A DNA stretch of 64,000 nucleotides from Phycisphaerae bacterium (lineage in GTDB: Bacteria; Planctomycetota; Phycisphaerae; Sedimentisphaerales; Anaerobacaceae). The stretch covers positions 1-64,000 of the forward strand of contig JAGOLX010000016.1 in assembly GCA_017993835.1 (NCBI GenBank), in the 5' to 3' direction. The notes below the pieces were generated by a model that did no database searches, was not told the origin of the DNA, and was given only the letters and a program-made list of their open reading frames with translations. This document shows, in pieces, positions 52,261 through 61,316 of the stretch. A program made the translations under genes and the position numbers. Numbering within the stretch: the first letter of the stretch is position 1; the number at the start of each line of letters is the position of its first letter.

Positions 52261-53043
52261 ATGGTTGAACTGTTCGACAAGCATGGGGGATTCCGAAGGC
52301 TGCACTCTTTCACGCTGGCGACGATCATCCAGATCGAGACGCTGCGGTTCTGCCGGCGGTTTCTCACGCATGACGCCCGGGAGGCGGGCGAGAAGTTCTA
52401 CGACCCCAAGGGCCGCCAGTATGACCAGATGACGCAGGCGGCCCGCAGCGGAAGGCAGAACATCATCGAAGGGTCCGAGCGGGCCGCGACGAGCAAGAAC
52501 ACCGAGATGAAGCTCACCGACGTCGCACGCGCCAGTCTGAGCGAGCTGCGAGGCGACTACGAGATCGTGATCCTCGACCGGGGCCGGGTCCCCTGGTCGG
52601 TGCACGAGCCCCAGGCGAAGGCGGTGAACGCGGTCTCGCTGGACCCCGCGCGGTTCGAGGACGACATGGTGCACGAGTCGGCCAGGCAGGCGTTGGAGCA
52701 GCGGAAGAAGTACGCCGGGTGGCTGGACAGCGACGATGCGACCGTCGTCGCCAACGCCATGCTCCTGATCATCGGGCGGGCGTTGAACATGCTCAGGAGC
52801 CAGATCGAATCGCAGGGCAAGGCCTTCGAAGAGACCGGCGGATTCAGCGAGCGGCTGACCGCGAAGCGGATCGAAGCGAGGGACAAGGGCAAGGTGCCGG
52901 CGCCCGAGTGCCCGCTGTGCGGCAAGTCGATGCGTCGGCGCAGCTCCGCGAAGGGGCCGTTCTGGGGCTGTTCCGCGTTCCCGGAGTGCAAAGGATCCAG
53001 GCCGATGGGAAAAGAGCCAAGATCGGGATCGGGACCTCATTGA
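52261..53043 (+). CDS. Four-helix-bundle suffix protein with C4 zinc finger
   Basis: 260 residues. The first part resembles the small four-helix proteins (S23/avd type), with RFCRRFLTHDAREAGEKFYD and MTQAARSGRQNIIEGSERAA. The middle is the four-helix suffix domain (about 75-190), and the end is a topoisomerase-type C4 zinc ribbon (CPLCGK at about 217, then CSAFPECKG). The function is unknown; such genes sit inside type I restriction-modification loci. The gene appears intact with GGAG upstream and a hairpin after it, although the rest of the restriction locus has gone. Confidence 0.75.
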   Translation: MVELFDKHGGFRRLHSFTLATIIQIETLRFCRRFLTHDAREAGEKFYDPKGRQYDQMTQAARSGRQNIIEGSERAATSKNTEMKLTDVARASLSELRGDYEIVILDRGRVPWSVHEPQAKAVNAVSLDPARFEDDMVHESARQALEQRKKYAGWLDSDDATVVANAMLLIIGRALNMLRSQIESQGKAFEETGGFSERLTAKRIEARDKGKVPAPECPLCGKSMRRRSSAKGPFWGCSAFPECKGSRPMGKEPRSGSGPH

Positions 53044-53047
53044 CCGG

Positions 53048-53092
53048 ATTGACCCCATTGTCAACGAGGTCAGCAGTGTCATTGGGGTCAAT
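53048..53092 (+). terminator. Hairpin after the four-helix gene
   Basis: ATTGACCCCA (53048-53057) pairs perfectly with TGGGGTCAAT (53083-53092). The loop is 25 bases and no strong T run follows, so the terminator role is tentative. Confidence 0.45.
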
Positions 53093-53114
53093 AGGGTCCT
53101 TTCCAAGAGGGGTC

Positions 53115-53501
53115 TCAACGCCATGAACGAAACGCTATCCGAACGCTTCCACGCTTCCACTTCCCGACTTCCGGCCCGGGCGGGACGGCGTCCGGGAAGT
53201 TCAGGTACGTGAACTCGCCTCGCAGCTCTTTGGCCTTGGCGTCCCATACCCTGGCGGCTTCGACCTCGTCGTCGAAGTAGCCGAGGAAATGCTCGTGGCC
53301 CTGGTGCGTGATCTTGGCCTTCCAGCGGTCGCCCGAGCGGGTCACGCCCAGATACTGCGAGGACTTGGGCTTGCCCTTGCGGCCGTGGGGTCGGGTGTTG
53401 CCGCGGTTCCGGGCGGGCGTCACGAAGCGGAGGTTCTCCCGCTCGCTGTTCAGGCGGTCGTTGTCCTTGTGGTCCACCCATAGGCCGGGAGGCGGGTTCA
53501 C
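53115..53501 (-). pseudogene. 5'-truncated HNH endonuclease with AP2 domain
   Basis: 128 readable residues. NPPPGLWVDHKDNDRLNSER and LRFVTPARNRGNTRPHGRKG are the central and distal part of an HNH nuclease. An AP2-like DNA-binding domain follows (SSQYLGVTRSGDRWKAKITH, FDDEVEAARVWDAKAKELRG). In intact homologues about 40 further residues, including the first HNH His, precede this. Here a TGA stands in frame 11 codons upstream of the remaining start. It looks like the relic of a homing-type mobile gene. Confidence 0.72.
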
Positions 53502-53725
53502 GATGAGCCAAAGGAAGACCCTGACCCATCACCGGCCGCCCGGTGCGGGGGTTGCAGGACGCAAGACCCCGGACGCACGTCGAACCACCCGCCGCAGATG
53601 GGCATGGGCACGGACTGATCGCAGCCGCCGGGCTCAAGCGGCGGGGCCGGATATGCCGATGAAAGAATGGTCGGTTCGAGTGCGCGCGATGGGTACGGAC
53701 AATCTCTTTGAATGTGGAGGCAACC

Positions 53726-54544
53726 ATGAACGCGAAGGCCGTCTTCCTGATGATCCTGTGGGCGTCGTCGATCTGCCAGGCGTACGATCCGAACTATTGT
53801 CCTTTCAACACGGGCCAGCGTCCCGCTACGGCGGCGACCCTGTGCGAGCCGGCGTACGAGCAGCAGTCGGCGGACGGGAGGGCCTCCCTGTTCGCCATCG
53901 CTCCCGGCTTAATCATGGTGGTCCAAGAGGCCGACGCGAAGGGCGGTCTGACCGCCAGTCTGCTCGAAAAGGGAAAGGTCGTCGCGGGTCCGACCGCCGT
54001 GGCCGGCGGTTCTCGCGTGGGCCTGAGCGTCTGGGCCGCCAACCTGACCTCCAAGACCGGCACAGCCAAAGACGTCATCATCGCTACGCCAAGCGGCGGC
54101 AACGGACTTGCGGCCTGTGTGGACTGCGTCTGCTTCTTCCTGCGGTCCAAGACCGGCTACACAACCGTCAGCGGCGAAACGTACCACCTCGATGCCAACG
54201 ACTTCGTCGATCTGAACAAGGACGGCCAAGCCGAGTGGATTCAGACGGAGTTCATTCGCGGCTGTCCCGGCCGGGATGGGAAGGCCCACAACTACTGGGT
54301 CTTGAACCTGATCCAATTCCGCGACGGCCGCCCGACCCTGGCCAACGGGATCGACAAGCGATTCCCTTCGTGGATCTGGTTCACCCACAAACCCAATCAC
54401 AAGAACACGGTCCAACTGACCGACGCACAGAAGCAGAGGCTCTTCCGCGAGCAGGCCCAGGGTCTGGAGATCTACTCGTCAAGCCGCGTGGCCGCAGCGA
54501 AAGCGACCCCCGCGGCTCAGGCCGACGCCCCCAAGACGCGATAG
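53726..54544 (+). CDS. Secreted protein of unknown function
   Basis: 272 residues; GGAGG is 5 bases before ATG 53726. The signal peptide (VFLMILWASSICQA) indicates export. The mature protein is a single globular domain with a Cys pair (CVDCVCFFLRSKTGY), an EF-hand-like acidic stretch (DANDFVDLNKDGQAEWIQTE) and a DWF-like end, WIWFTHKPNHKN. The segment DLNKDGQAEW resembles the calcium loops of VCBS/FG-GAP proteins. The last 30 residues are Ala-rich and probably disordered. I do not recognise the family. Confidence 0.68.
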   Translation: MNAKAVFLMILWASSICQAYDPNYCPFNTGQRPATAATLCEPAYEQQSADGRASLFAIAPGLIMVVQEADAKGGLTASLLEKGKVVAGPTAVAGGSRVGLSVWAANLTSKTGTAKDVIIATPSGGNGLAACVDCVCFFLRSKTGYTTVSGETYHLDANDFVDLNKDGQAEWIQTEFIRGCPGRDGKAHNYWVLNLIQFRDGRPTLANGIDKRFPSWIWFTHKPNHKNTVQLTDAQKQRLFREQAQGLEIYSSSRVAAAKATPAAQADAPKTR

Positions 54545-54609
54545 CCGGGCGTCGCAGGGACACGGAGCCCCGGTCTTTCTTCGGCCCGCTTGCCGGCGGG
54601 ATCGATGCC

Positions 54610-56910
54610 TCAGTCTTCCGGGATGACAGACGGCGAGCGGGACTGCTCATCCGACGCGAATTCATAGATGGCGGCGCCTGCGGCAGTGAGGGTGTCCGTG
54701 ATGGTTGCCTGTCCGTTCTCGAACGGGTGCAGCTCGGTGCGACTTTCGGGGAGCCGTTTGTACACGCGTCCCCGGTCGGGCAAGCCCTCCTGTTCGCGAC
54801 TGAGGGCAAAACGCAGCTCTTGATTCGAGTCGGCGAGGTTTGCGACCGCCACCGCGATGCCGCCGTCCTCGGTCCGCCAGGCGCCCATCAAGTACTGGGG
54901 CACTCGCTTGCGGTGCTCCCGGACCGCCCCTTGTTGCCCGGCATAGATGGACAGACGTGACATGTCGATTTCCATGTCTGGAATATCCACTCGCGGGGGA
55001 CGCAGGAACGTGCCGTGCAGCAGATAGGGCAGCGCCGCCTGGCGGAGCTGGACCAGTTGTCGGATATAGGCCAGGTCGGCTCTGCGTTCCACCAGGTGTT
55101 CCGGTCGGAAGTTCGACAGGCAGGGCTGCTGCCCCCAGACGAAGGTGCGTGCCTGTTCCAGGCGGAACTGATACCGGAACTTCTTGTCGAGCAATTGAAG
55201 TGGGCGTTCCGGCGCGGAGTCCTTGGGCCAGAGCGGGTCGTATGGCGGCCGCGTCAGGGACGCGTAATTCCCGTAGAGAACCGTGTAGCCGTGATAGACC
55301 GCGTGGAAGAACGGGATGGGTTCCCACTGGCCGGGGGCCTCGTACCGTTCCTGGCTGACTTGCAGGCTCAACATCAAGTCGAGATGGGGCAGCCATGCTT
55401 CGCCGCAACCCTCTCCCGCCAATGCGACGCCGGGACATCGCTCGCGGATATCAGATTCCAGAGCGCGGAATCCCTCCATCCAGTACGTGCCGCCTCCCGG
55501 CGGGTGGCCATGTCCTGCGTCGTAGCAGACCAGACTCGAGCAGGCTTGATCCATGTAGATGCCGCTGACGCCCAGATCGTTGTACACGGCCTCCGACAGG
55601 CCTGCGTAGGTGTCGCGCCAGAAGGCGGTGCCCATGCACATCGACGCCATGGGCGAGCGGGTGAAGGTGTTGTACACCTCTGGCTGCACCGTCCCGTCCG
55701 GTTTCTTGACGGCGTAGCGCTGGGCGTCTTTGGAGACCCAACTCCCTGCGGTCATGCCCCAGAGCCGCTGGTTCATGTAGACGATCGGATTCAAACCCTG
55801 CTGACGGGCCTCTCGCACCGCTTTGTGAAAGGCCTCCGCGCCCTCTCGCGGCGGCAGGTACTCCGGGAAGTTGACGTCGTAGGCGCAGCCGTGCCACCAG
55901 TGCCAGAACACGCTGACCGGCACGCCGAGGTAGTTCTGCATGGCCGCGGCCGGGGGCAATACGCCGTCCGAAGAGCCGCGGTTCCAGATCCAGAATCCCG
56001 TGTCCCTGACCCAGGCCGGCGTGCGGCCCTGTTTCAGGCGGCTGTCCTTTGCCCAGGGTTGCTGCAGTGCCCAGTCGCGATACCGCGACGCCACCGTGAT
56101 CCAGTCGCCTTGAAACAGGCCGATGAGGACATCGTAGCCTGGCTGGTACGCCGCCGCTATGGCTGTGTCGGCGCCCGGGAAGTGACAGACCTCCAGGCCG
56201 ACATTGCCCTGGCCGTCGCCAAAGGCGACGAAGCTCTTGCTGCGCGCCTTGACGTCATCGGCGGCAAGGTACAGGCCCGGGCCATCTTCTCGGTAGAACG
56301 CGATGCACTGCATCGACAGCATGCCGGGATAGGAGAATTCGCGCCGGCCGGCTTGTCCCGGCGCCGGGGACAGGAGTTGTCTCGCCTGGGTCGTCTTCTC
56401 GCCCATCCAATAGGGCACGGCCAACACTTCCGATTCCTGTCGTGCGATCGCACAGACGCGCGGAAACCGCAGCACCGAGGGAACGACACCATCCAAACCC
56501 TGCACCACGATGGAAAAACGAGCTGCCTGGACCGTCGGGTCAAAACGGACATGGACGGACACGGACAGATTGGGCATCGCCTCCCGTCCGAATCCGCTCC
56601 ACGCCAGGTGCAACCGTTGCGGGTCGCTGCCGTCGTGGTGACATTCGAAGCTCCGGGCGTGTTCGGGGAGCAGCGTGCCTCCCGCCTGTCGGGGCAACTC
56701 CAACCCCCAGAGACTCCCGATCGCGTCCTTGGCAATGTGGTCATGACCTGCCCGCTTGTCGAGCAGGGAGACGAGGTGTCCGTGTTCTTCGTCGAAACGC
56801 AACGTGATGTCCGAAGCGCCCACGGACCCAGCCGATGCGCCGGCGCCAAGGACCAGCACCGCGAGCAGAACGATCCACCGTCGAGCGGGCATGACCATCC
56901 GTGTTTCCAT
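54610..56910 (-). CDS. Secreted DUF6259-type glycosidase-like protein
   Basis: 766 residues. Start at the Met with AAAGGGA 7 bases upstream; the signal peptide is IVLLAVLVLGAGASAGSVGA. An N-terminal beta-sandwich (about 33-260) precedes a TIM-barrel-like region with VSVFWHWWHGCAYDVNFPEY, NPIVYMNQRLWG, GVSGIYMDQACSS (probable catalytic Asp) and GVALAGEGCGEAW (second acidic residue). A C-terminal beta domain follows (about 640-750, GGIAVAVANLADSNQELRF). The layout matches DUF6259 proteins related to GH36-like alpha-glycosidases. It probably degrades extracellular polysaccharide; the substrate is unknown. It converges on the preceding secreted-protein gene. Confidence 0.75.
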   Translation of the reverse strand: METRMVMPARRWIVLLAVLVLGAGASAGSVGASDITLRFDEEHGHLVSLLDKRAGHDHIAKDAIGSLWGLELPRQAGGTLLPEHARSFECHHDGSDPQRLHLAWSGFGREAMPNLSVSVHVRFDPTVQAARFSIVVQGLDGVVPSVLRFPRVCAIARQESEVLAVPYWMGEKTTQARQLLSPAPGQAGRREFSYPGMLSMQCIAFYREDGPGLYLAADDVKARSKSFVAFGDGQGNVGLEVCHFPGADTAIAAAYQPGYDVLIGLFQGDWITVASRYRDWALQQPWAKDSRLKQGRTPAWVRDTGFWIWNRGSSDGVLPPAAAMQNYLGVPVSVFWHWWHGCAYDVNFPEYLPPREGAEAFHKAVREARQQGLNPIVYMNQRLWGMTAGSWVSKDAQRYAVKKPDGTVQPEVYNTFTRSPMASMCMGTAFWRDTYAGLSEAVYNDLGVSGIYMDQACSSLVCYDAGHGHPPGGGTYWMEGFRALESDIRERCPGVALAGEGCGEAWLPHLDLMLSLQVSQERYEAPGQWEPIPFFHAVYHGYTVLYGNYASLTRPPYDPLWPKDSAPERPLQLLDKKFRYQFRLEQARTFVWGQQPCLSNFRPEHLVERRADLAYIRQLVQLRQAALPYLLHGTFLRPPRVDIPDMEIDMSRLSIYAGQQGAVREHRKRVPQYLMGAWRTEDGGIAVAVANLADSNQELRFALSREQEGLPDRGRVYKRLPESRTELHPFENGQATITDTLTAAGAAIYEFASDEQSRSPSVIPED

Positions 56911-57033
56911 CAGGCGATCCCTTTCGAAAGCAATACCATACACGGACTCCGAGCCTCCAGACAATCCGCATTGTGGTCATCGCCCTGCGAGTAAAGACAA
57001 GCGAGGACTCCTCAGCCGCAGAGTTCCGATGTG

Positions 57034-57549
57034 TCATTCTCGCGGACGCGGGAATCCATTCTCCTGGAACTCAGGGGACGCCAAGGTCTGCGGAGTCGGA
57101 AGAGGAACACAGGCGTCGGGGGCAGCGGTGGGGCGGCTTCTGCCACCATCCTTCTGCGGAGTCCGGATGCCAAGCAGGTTGGGCGTCGGGTCCTTGCACA
57201 ATGCGATGGCCTTGCCCAGTTCCCCCTGGCACAGATCTCTGGCGTGGTCGCAGGGTTTGCCCGTGAGGTGGTTTTCGAGGACCGGCAACGCGCGGGGATC
57301 TCTCGCCTGCCCGAGCGCCCAGACGGCATAGTTGCGCTCGCGGAGGGAGTGAGCCTCGGACTGCACGTAGGCGAGCAGTGCCGCGACGTCGTCGCTCGGG
57401 TGAGGATGGGCGGCCTGTGCTGTCGTGCACCATCGGTCCAAACCCGACTGGATCTGATGACGCAGAACCCCCAGTGCGCTCGCGCACAGGAGAAGACCAA
57501 CCAACAGAATGACGGCTATCCGCTTGCTGCTCAGTGTCCACAGAGGCAT
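57034..57549 (-). CDS. Small membrane-anchored HEAT-like protein
   Basis: 171 residues; AGGAGG lies 7 bases before ATG 57549. One N-terminal membrane helix (IAVILLVGLLLCASALGVL) is followed by a region with one or two HEAT-like units (RNYAVWALGQARDPRALPVL). The last 45 residues are Pro/Thr-rich. The final codons and stop fall in a copy of the dispersed repeat (57032-57057), so the native C-terminus may have been replaced by the repeat. The function is unknown. Confidence 0.6.
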   Translation of the reverse strand: MPLWTLSSKRIAVILLVGLLLCASALGVLRHQIQSGLDRWCTTAQAAHPHPSDDVAALLAYVQSEAHSLRERNYAVWALGQARDPRALPVLENHLTGKPCDHARDLCQGELGKAIALCKDPTPNLLGIRTPQKDGGRSRPTAAPDACVPLPTPQTLASPEFQENGFPRPRE

Positions 57550-57755
57550 GTTCGCACCTCCTGTCTGTGACTCTCGGCCCGTGCGATTCTGGTCCGGCGG
57601 CGAAGGCATGCATCGCCGCTTCCGCCAGGCTGCTTCATGCTTTGTGCTCCAGGATATCCCGAAAGGAACCCGACGTCAAGATCTACTCGAACTCAGGGAA
57701 GGCACGAAATTGTGGATGTGGGGGCGTAGCTCCTTCCGTCGAGATCTCCCTCCCA

Positions 57756-58484
57756 TCATTCTTCTGGAGCTCTGCCTGGTACGTTGACATCGGAGACTAT
57801 TGCCCGTGTAGCGTGCTCCAAATGCAGGTGATCCCATCTCTGCGGTTCGATATAGGAGATGTATGCCGTATTGGGGTCTCTCATGCAGGCCAAGTATACA
57901 TTGCGACGTGTTTTCTTTGGGCCGTTCTGCTCCCAAATCGGAATCAGGTCACGGAGGTCCTCGCCGAAATAGCCCACATCGAGTACGATCCGCCTGAGAA
58001 CGACCGGGTCGGTGGGAAAGCCCACCGCGCGTAGTGTATGGCTGCGCACCGGAAGCGGCTCGATAACCGCATCGGAACGCGATTCTCCGGGGTGCAGGCG
58101 ACAGTACACGGCGAAGATCTGTAGAGAATCGACGAGGCCCGCTTGCTCCAGGTCACCCCGACGCCTGACCTCCAGAGTCCCGCCGCAGATTTCAGCATCT
58201 ATGCTGGACCTCGACTCCTGGCCTGCGCGGTGGTTCGTGCTCACACACACCCAGATGTCATGCGGGAAGATGTTGGTCACACGGTAGTCCAGTCTCAAGT
58301 TCCCCTCCGCCAGGGAGAACCGCTCGACCGCGAGCAGTCCGGGGGCTGCCTTCTCTGTGGCATCCGGCGAGGCCAGATGCCTGTCACGGGACGAACAACC
58401 ATGTGCAACCATCACGAGGGAGAGAATGGCCATCAAGTCAGCAAAGCGCCTGGGATTCGAATGCATCCATACATTTGTGTTCAT
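57756..58484 (-). CDS. Lipoprotein of unknown function
   Basis: 242 residues from ATG 58484 (AGAGGG 8 bases upstream; later in-frame ATGs are possible). The hydrophobic stretch LMAILSLVMVAHGC gives a lipobox-like AHGC. The body (about 45-230) looks like one beta-rich domain, with LRLDYRVTNIFPHDIWVCVS resembling an immunoglobulin-like strand pair and YISYIEPQRWDHLHLEH near the end. No family is recognised. It is bounded by a terminator hairpin at 58639-58669 on its upstream side. Confidence 0.62.
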   Translation of the reverse strand: MNTNVWMHSNPRRFADLMAILSLVMVAHGCSSRDRHLASPDATEKAAPGLLAVERFSLAEGNLRLDYRVTNIFPHDIWVCVSTNHRAGQESRSSIDAEICGGTLEVRRRGDLEQAGLVDSLQIFAVYCRLHPGESRSDAVIEPLPVRSHTLRAVGFPTDPVVLRRIVLDVGYFGEDLRDLIPIWEQNGPKKTRRNVYLACMRDPNTAYISYIEPQRWDHLHLEHATRAIVSDVNVPGRAPEE

Positions 58485-58830
58485 CCGTGTGTCCCTCTCA
58501 TCCGGTGCCCGAGGCCGAAGTCCATGCCGCATTACATTCACTTCTGGCTCGATTATGGAAGGGGAAGATGGAAGAGTCAAGAACGAGTCGTCATCTTCTT
58601 CCTGGGCGATCCCGGCCTTTCGTGTCCGCATAGAGAAAGGGCCCGTACCGAGGGGATCAGCACGGGCCCGACAATGTACAGAAACACTCTATGAGCCCGG
58701 CCCAAGCTCGTCAGAAACCTGCGCCGGTCCAAACCACTTCTCATGCCTCGCCGTCATACTTGCCGTTGGCCAAGGTCGGATCGATCAGTGCCAGTTCCCT
58801 GACCTCGTTCCGGCGGCAATACCCGGCGTG
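58485..58830. other. Intergenic stretch between the lipoprotein and LamG-CBM9 genes
   Basis: It holds the terminator at 58639-58669. A 28-codon minus-strand tail follows the LamG-CBM9 stop and ends ELALIDPTLANGKYDGEA; it reads like coding sequence but has no start or recognisable domain. Nothing else is supported. Confidence 0.35.
58639..58669 (-). terminator. Terminator of the LamG-CBM9 gene
   Basis: GGGCCCGT (58639-58646) pairs with ACGGGCCC (58662-58669). On the minus strand CTTTCTC follows. It lies about 160 bases after the stop of the LamG-CBM9-LamG gene. Confidence 0.55.
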
Positions 58831-60813
58831 TCACTCCTCAGCCGGCTGATAACCGGAAAGGAAGAGAATCTCGGCCGGCGACAGAGCCCGGTTGTAGACC
58901 TCGACCTCGTCGATCGCGCCGACCCAGTCACTTCTCCAGCCATCCGAGCCGATCAGCAGGGAAGAGACGCTGGGGGCAATGCCGACCATGGGGGCCGAAT
59001 CCCGCTCGACGCCGTCCAGGTAGCACTTCACTGTCGTGCCGTCATAGGCTCCGACGACGTGGTACCACTCGCCGATCGCCATTTCCTGGTTGACGTACAC
59101 CCACGCTCTGCTGCCATCCGACACGTTGAACTGGAATCCCATGATCGTGGGTTTCGCGGTGAACCAGCCGTAGCGGAGCTGCCAGCTCCATCCGCCGGTG
59201 GCATCCGCCTTGCTCAGCGGCGCGGTCTCGATGGTGCCGTCCGTGCCCGGCCTCATCCAGATCGAGACCGACAGGGGGCCCGTGATGTCCAGGGCGGGGT
59301 CCTTGCCGCAATCAACGTAGGACTCGCCGTCGAATTCCATCGCGGTGCCGAGGCCGGCCAGACCTTCGACAAAGGTCGGGGCTCCGACGATCACCCCGTT
59401 GAACCCGTTGCCCGAGCTGTCGTTCACGTCGTTCTCGAAGGAGTAGCGAGCCACCAGGCCGTTCATGTTCGGATCGACCGATTCCGGAGCGGGCTCCAGG
59501 ATGGCCGTACCCCACTGCGAGGCGTCGTTCCAGGCGTTGCCGTCGGTGGCAAACGTGAAGATCTGGCCTTCGCGAGAGTCGCCGCCGTCGTCGTCGTCGT
59601 TGTAGAAGCAGTCGATGCCAACGAAGTCATAACCTTGCGGTGTGAAGCCCTGCAAAGATGCCCACGGGAGCTTGATCTCGACGCGCCAGCCGGTGGCGGT
59701 GTCCACCTGCGCCTGCTCGACGCCTTCGATGTTCATATTGGTTCCCTGGATCTCGTCCGTTCCGTACCCGAAGGTGTACTGGCGATTGTCGCCGGACAGC
59801 GCGGTGTTCTCCTTGGAATTGCCGCCGTCGAAGTAGATCTCCACGCTGTCGTCCTGCCACGAGCCGGCCGAATCGTTCTGCAGGCTGTCATCGGTGATCT
59901 CGACGACGATGTAGAGGTTCTCCGAATCGTACAACGCCTGCCAACTGCCAGAGGCGTTGTTCACATCCACCGGGACGAGGTACTGCGTGGAGGCTTTCGC
60001 CCAGATCGCATCGACTTGCCCGTCGATGACCGGGGCCCGCGTGGCGAAGCCGACTTCCATATCGAGCGCGTCCATGCTGAACATGGCCGCCAGGACTTCG
60101 ACTTTTGTGATCGCCCTGTTGTAGATGCGTGCGTCGCTGAGAGATCCCTGCCAATTCTCGCCCTCGGCAGCCTCGTTGTTGCCGCCCATGAATAAGGGCT
60201 GCGGGAAGCTCAAGGCTTGGGTGATCGTTCGGGAGCCGCCCCAGACGCCGTCACGGTAGTACGTCAACTGGGCGCCGGTTTTCACGACCGCATGGTAGAG
60301 CCACAGGTCGGCGGGAATGTCGGCATAGTCCAGGTTGTCGTCGCCGTTGCCGTTCATGTGCCACTCGAACTTCGTCGGGGTGAACTTGATGAACTGACGC
60401 GGCACAAAATCGACGGCATTCTCGTCCTTTCGGTTGCCGAAGATGATATCGTTTTGCGTTGTGTTGCCGGCGTCCTGCTTGGCCCAGAAGGCCCAGGTGA
60501 AGTCGTTGGTCAGTGTCATCAGGGGGATGCTGCCGGCGCGAATATACGCGCCGCTCGGCGTGCCGTTGAAACTGACGACTGTGCCGCGATCCGCGTCCTG
60601 CACCCAGACGGAGCCGGCGTCTCCCAGTCCCCCAGCGGGGTTGTTGATCGTGCCCGTCGTGCCACTGGCCGACAGGTCGGTGACCGTAGTTCCGGAGCCC
60701 TCGTTCAAGGGCCACCACCCAATCAGATTGGGATCAGCAGCCTTTGCCCCGCCGGCAAAGGCCAGGCCGATCACCACGATAGATGAAGCCAAACAAATCC
60801 ATCTCTTACACAT
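58831..60813 (-). CDS. Secreted LamG-CBM9-LamG surface protein
   Basis: 660 residues; GGGAGG lies 9 bases before the ATG and the signal peptide ends near AGGAKAADP. A first LamG/concanavalin-like domain (about 27-245; LIGWWPLNEGSGTTVTDLS, FTWAFWAKQDAG, ARIYNRAITKVEVLAAM) is followed by a CBM9-like domain (about 255-450; VIDGQVDAIWAKAS, DDSVEIYFDGGNSKEN, DCFYNDDDDGGDSREG). A second LamG domain follows (about 455-650; LVARYSFENDVNDSSGNGF, LSVSIWMRPG, VEVYNRALSPAEI). There is no anchor, so it is either secreted or held by another factor. It shares the CBM9 type with the 41876 gene and the leader plan with the genes ending at 24814 and 29032. Confidence 0.87.
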   Translation of the reverse strand: MCKRWICLASSIVVIGLAFAGGAKAADPNLIGWWPLNEGSGTTVTDLSASGTTGTINNPAGGLGDAGSVWVQDADRGTVVSFNGTPSGAYIRAGSIPLMTLTNDFTWAFWAKQDAGNTTQNDIIFGNRKDENAVDFVPRQFIKFTPTKFEWHMNGNGDDNLDYADIPADLWLYHAVVKTGAQLTYYRDGVWGGSRTITQALSFPQPLFMGGNNEAAEGENWQGSLSDARIYNRAITKVEVLAAMFSMDALDMEVGFATRAPVIDGQVDAIWAKASTQYLVPVDVNNASGSWQALYDSENLYIVVEITDDSLQNDSAGSWQDDSVEIYFDGGNSKENTALSGDNRQYTFGYGTDEIQGTNMNIEGVEQAQVDTATGWRVEIKLPWASLQGFTPQGYDFVGIDCFYNDDDDGGDSREGQIFTFATDGNAWNDASQWGTAILEPAPESVDPNMNGLVARYSFENDVNDSSGNGFNGVIVGAPTFVEGLAGLGTAMEFDGESYVDCGKDPALDITGPLSVSIWMRPGTDGTIETAPLSKADATGGWSWQLRYGWFTAKPTIMGFQFNVSDGSRAWVYVNQEMAIGEWYHVVGAYDGTTVKCYLDGVERDSAPMVGIAPSVSSLLIGSDGWRSDWVGAIDEVEVYNRALSPAEILFLSGYQPAEE

Positions 60814-61137
60814 GACAGTCCGCCTCCCAAGAAACTACCTCAGTTCGTGCCCTGGCCACACGCCAAGGCAGCCGATCATGAATGTGACGCTTGCTCCGCC
60901 ATCTGTACCCGATGTACCGGTGTGCGAGTCGACAACACCTCCTTCCTACCCCCGAACAAACTGAGCCATGAGCCGAAATGTGCGAACATGAGCTGTGGGG
61001 GCAAGGAATTACTGCACGAGACTCCCTGCCTCCTCGAACATACGCAGGACCCTCCTCAATGGAAGAACTCAAAGAGTTGTGCCAGCCGGATGAGCCTGGA
61101 TCCCAAACGCCCAACCCTGCAGGCACGAGCTTCACTG
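60814..61137 (-). promoter_or_regulatory. Long 5' leader of the LamG-CBM9 gene
   Basis: About 320 bases from the predicted start to the ATG. On the minus strand a GGCAGGGA/TTCCTTGCC stem, a small TGT/ACA hairpin and TTTCGGCTC precede GGAAGGAGGTG (complement of 60936-60946), 123 bases before the start codon. The order hairpin - CGGCTC - AAGGAGGTG is the same as in the leaders at 26452 and 32116. Confidence 0.45.
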
Positions 61138-61143
61138 TTGTGA

Positions 61144-61172
61144 TATGTACCGCATTGCTCCCCGCCTGTCAA
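61144..61172 (-). promoter_or_regulatory. Promoter of the LamG-CBM9 gene
   Basis: Minus-strand TTGACA (complement of 61167-61172), 17 bases, TACATA (complement of 61144-61149). Confidence 0.7.
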
Positions 61173-61255
61173 GGTAAAAAAGAGGCAGGACGGCGCTCGG
61201 GGTGCATGACCGTAGCTGCGACCTCCCGCAGAGTGACGAGACGTTGGTGCGACTC

Positions 61256-61283
61256 TGTCATTCCTGCGTCAAGCAGGAATCCA
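61256..61283. repeat. Dispersed repeat copy
   Basis: TGTCATTCCTGCG followed by GCAGGAATCCA forms a short hairpin element of the same family as 51961-52015 and 57032-57057. Confidence 0.6.
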
Positions 61284-61316
61284 GGAATCGTAGGATGAGC
61301 CACGTCCCAGGAAGTG

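Noticed and set aside
58690-58830. Short coding-like tail ELALIDPTLANGKYDGEA on the minus strand
   Set aside because: No start codon, ribosome site or recognisable family; too short to call even as a remnant.
60847-61298. Two open frames of about 100 codons on the plus strand opposite the LamG-CBM9 leader
   Set aside because: They have no ribosome-binding site or domain and overlap a strong minus-strand promoter and leader.
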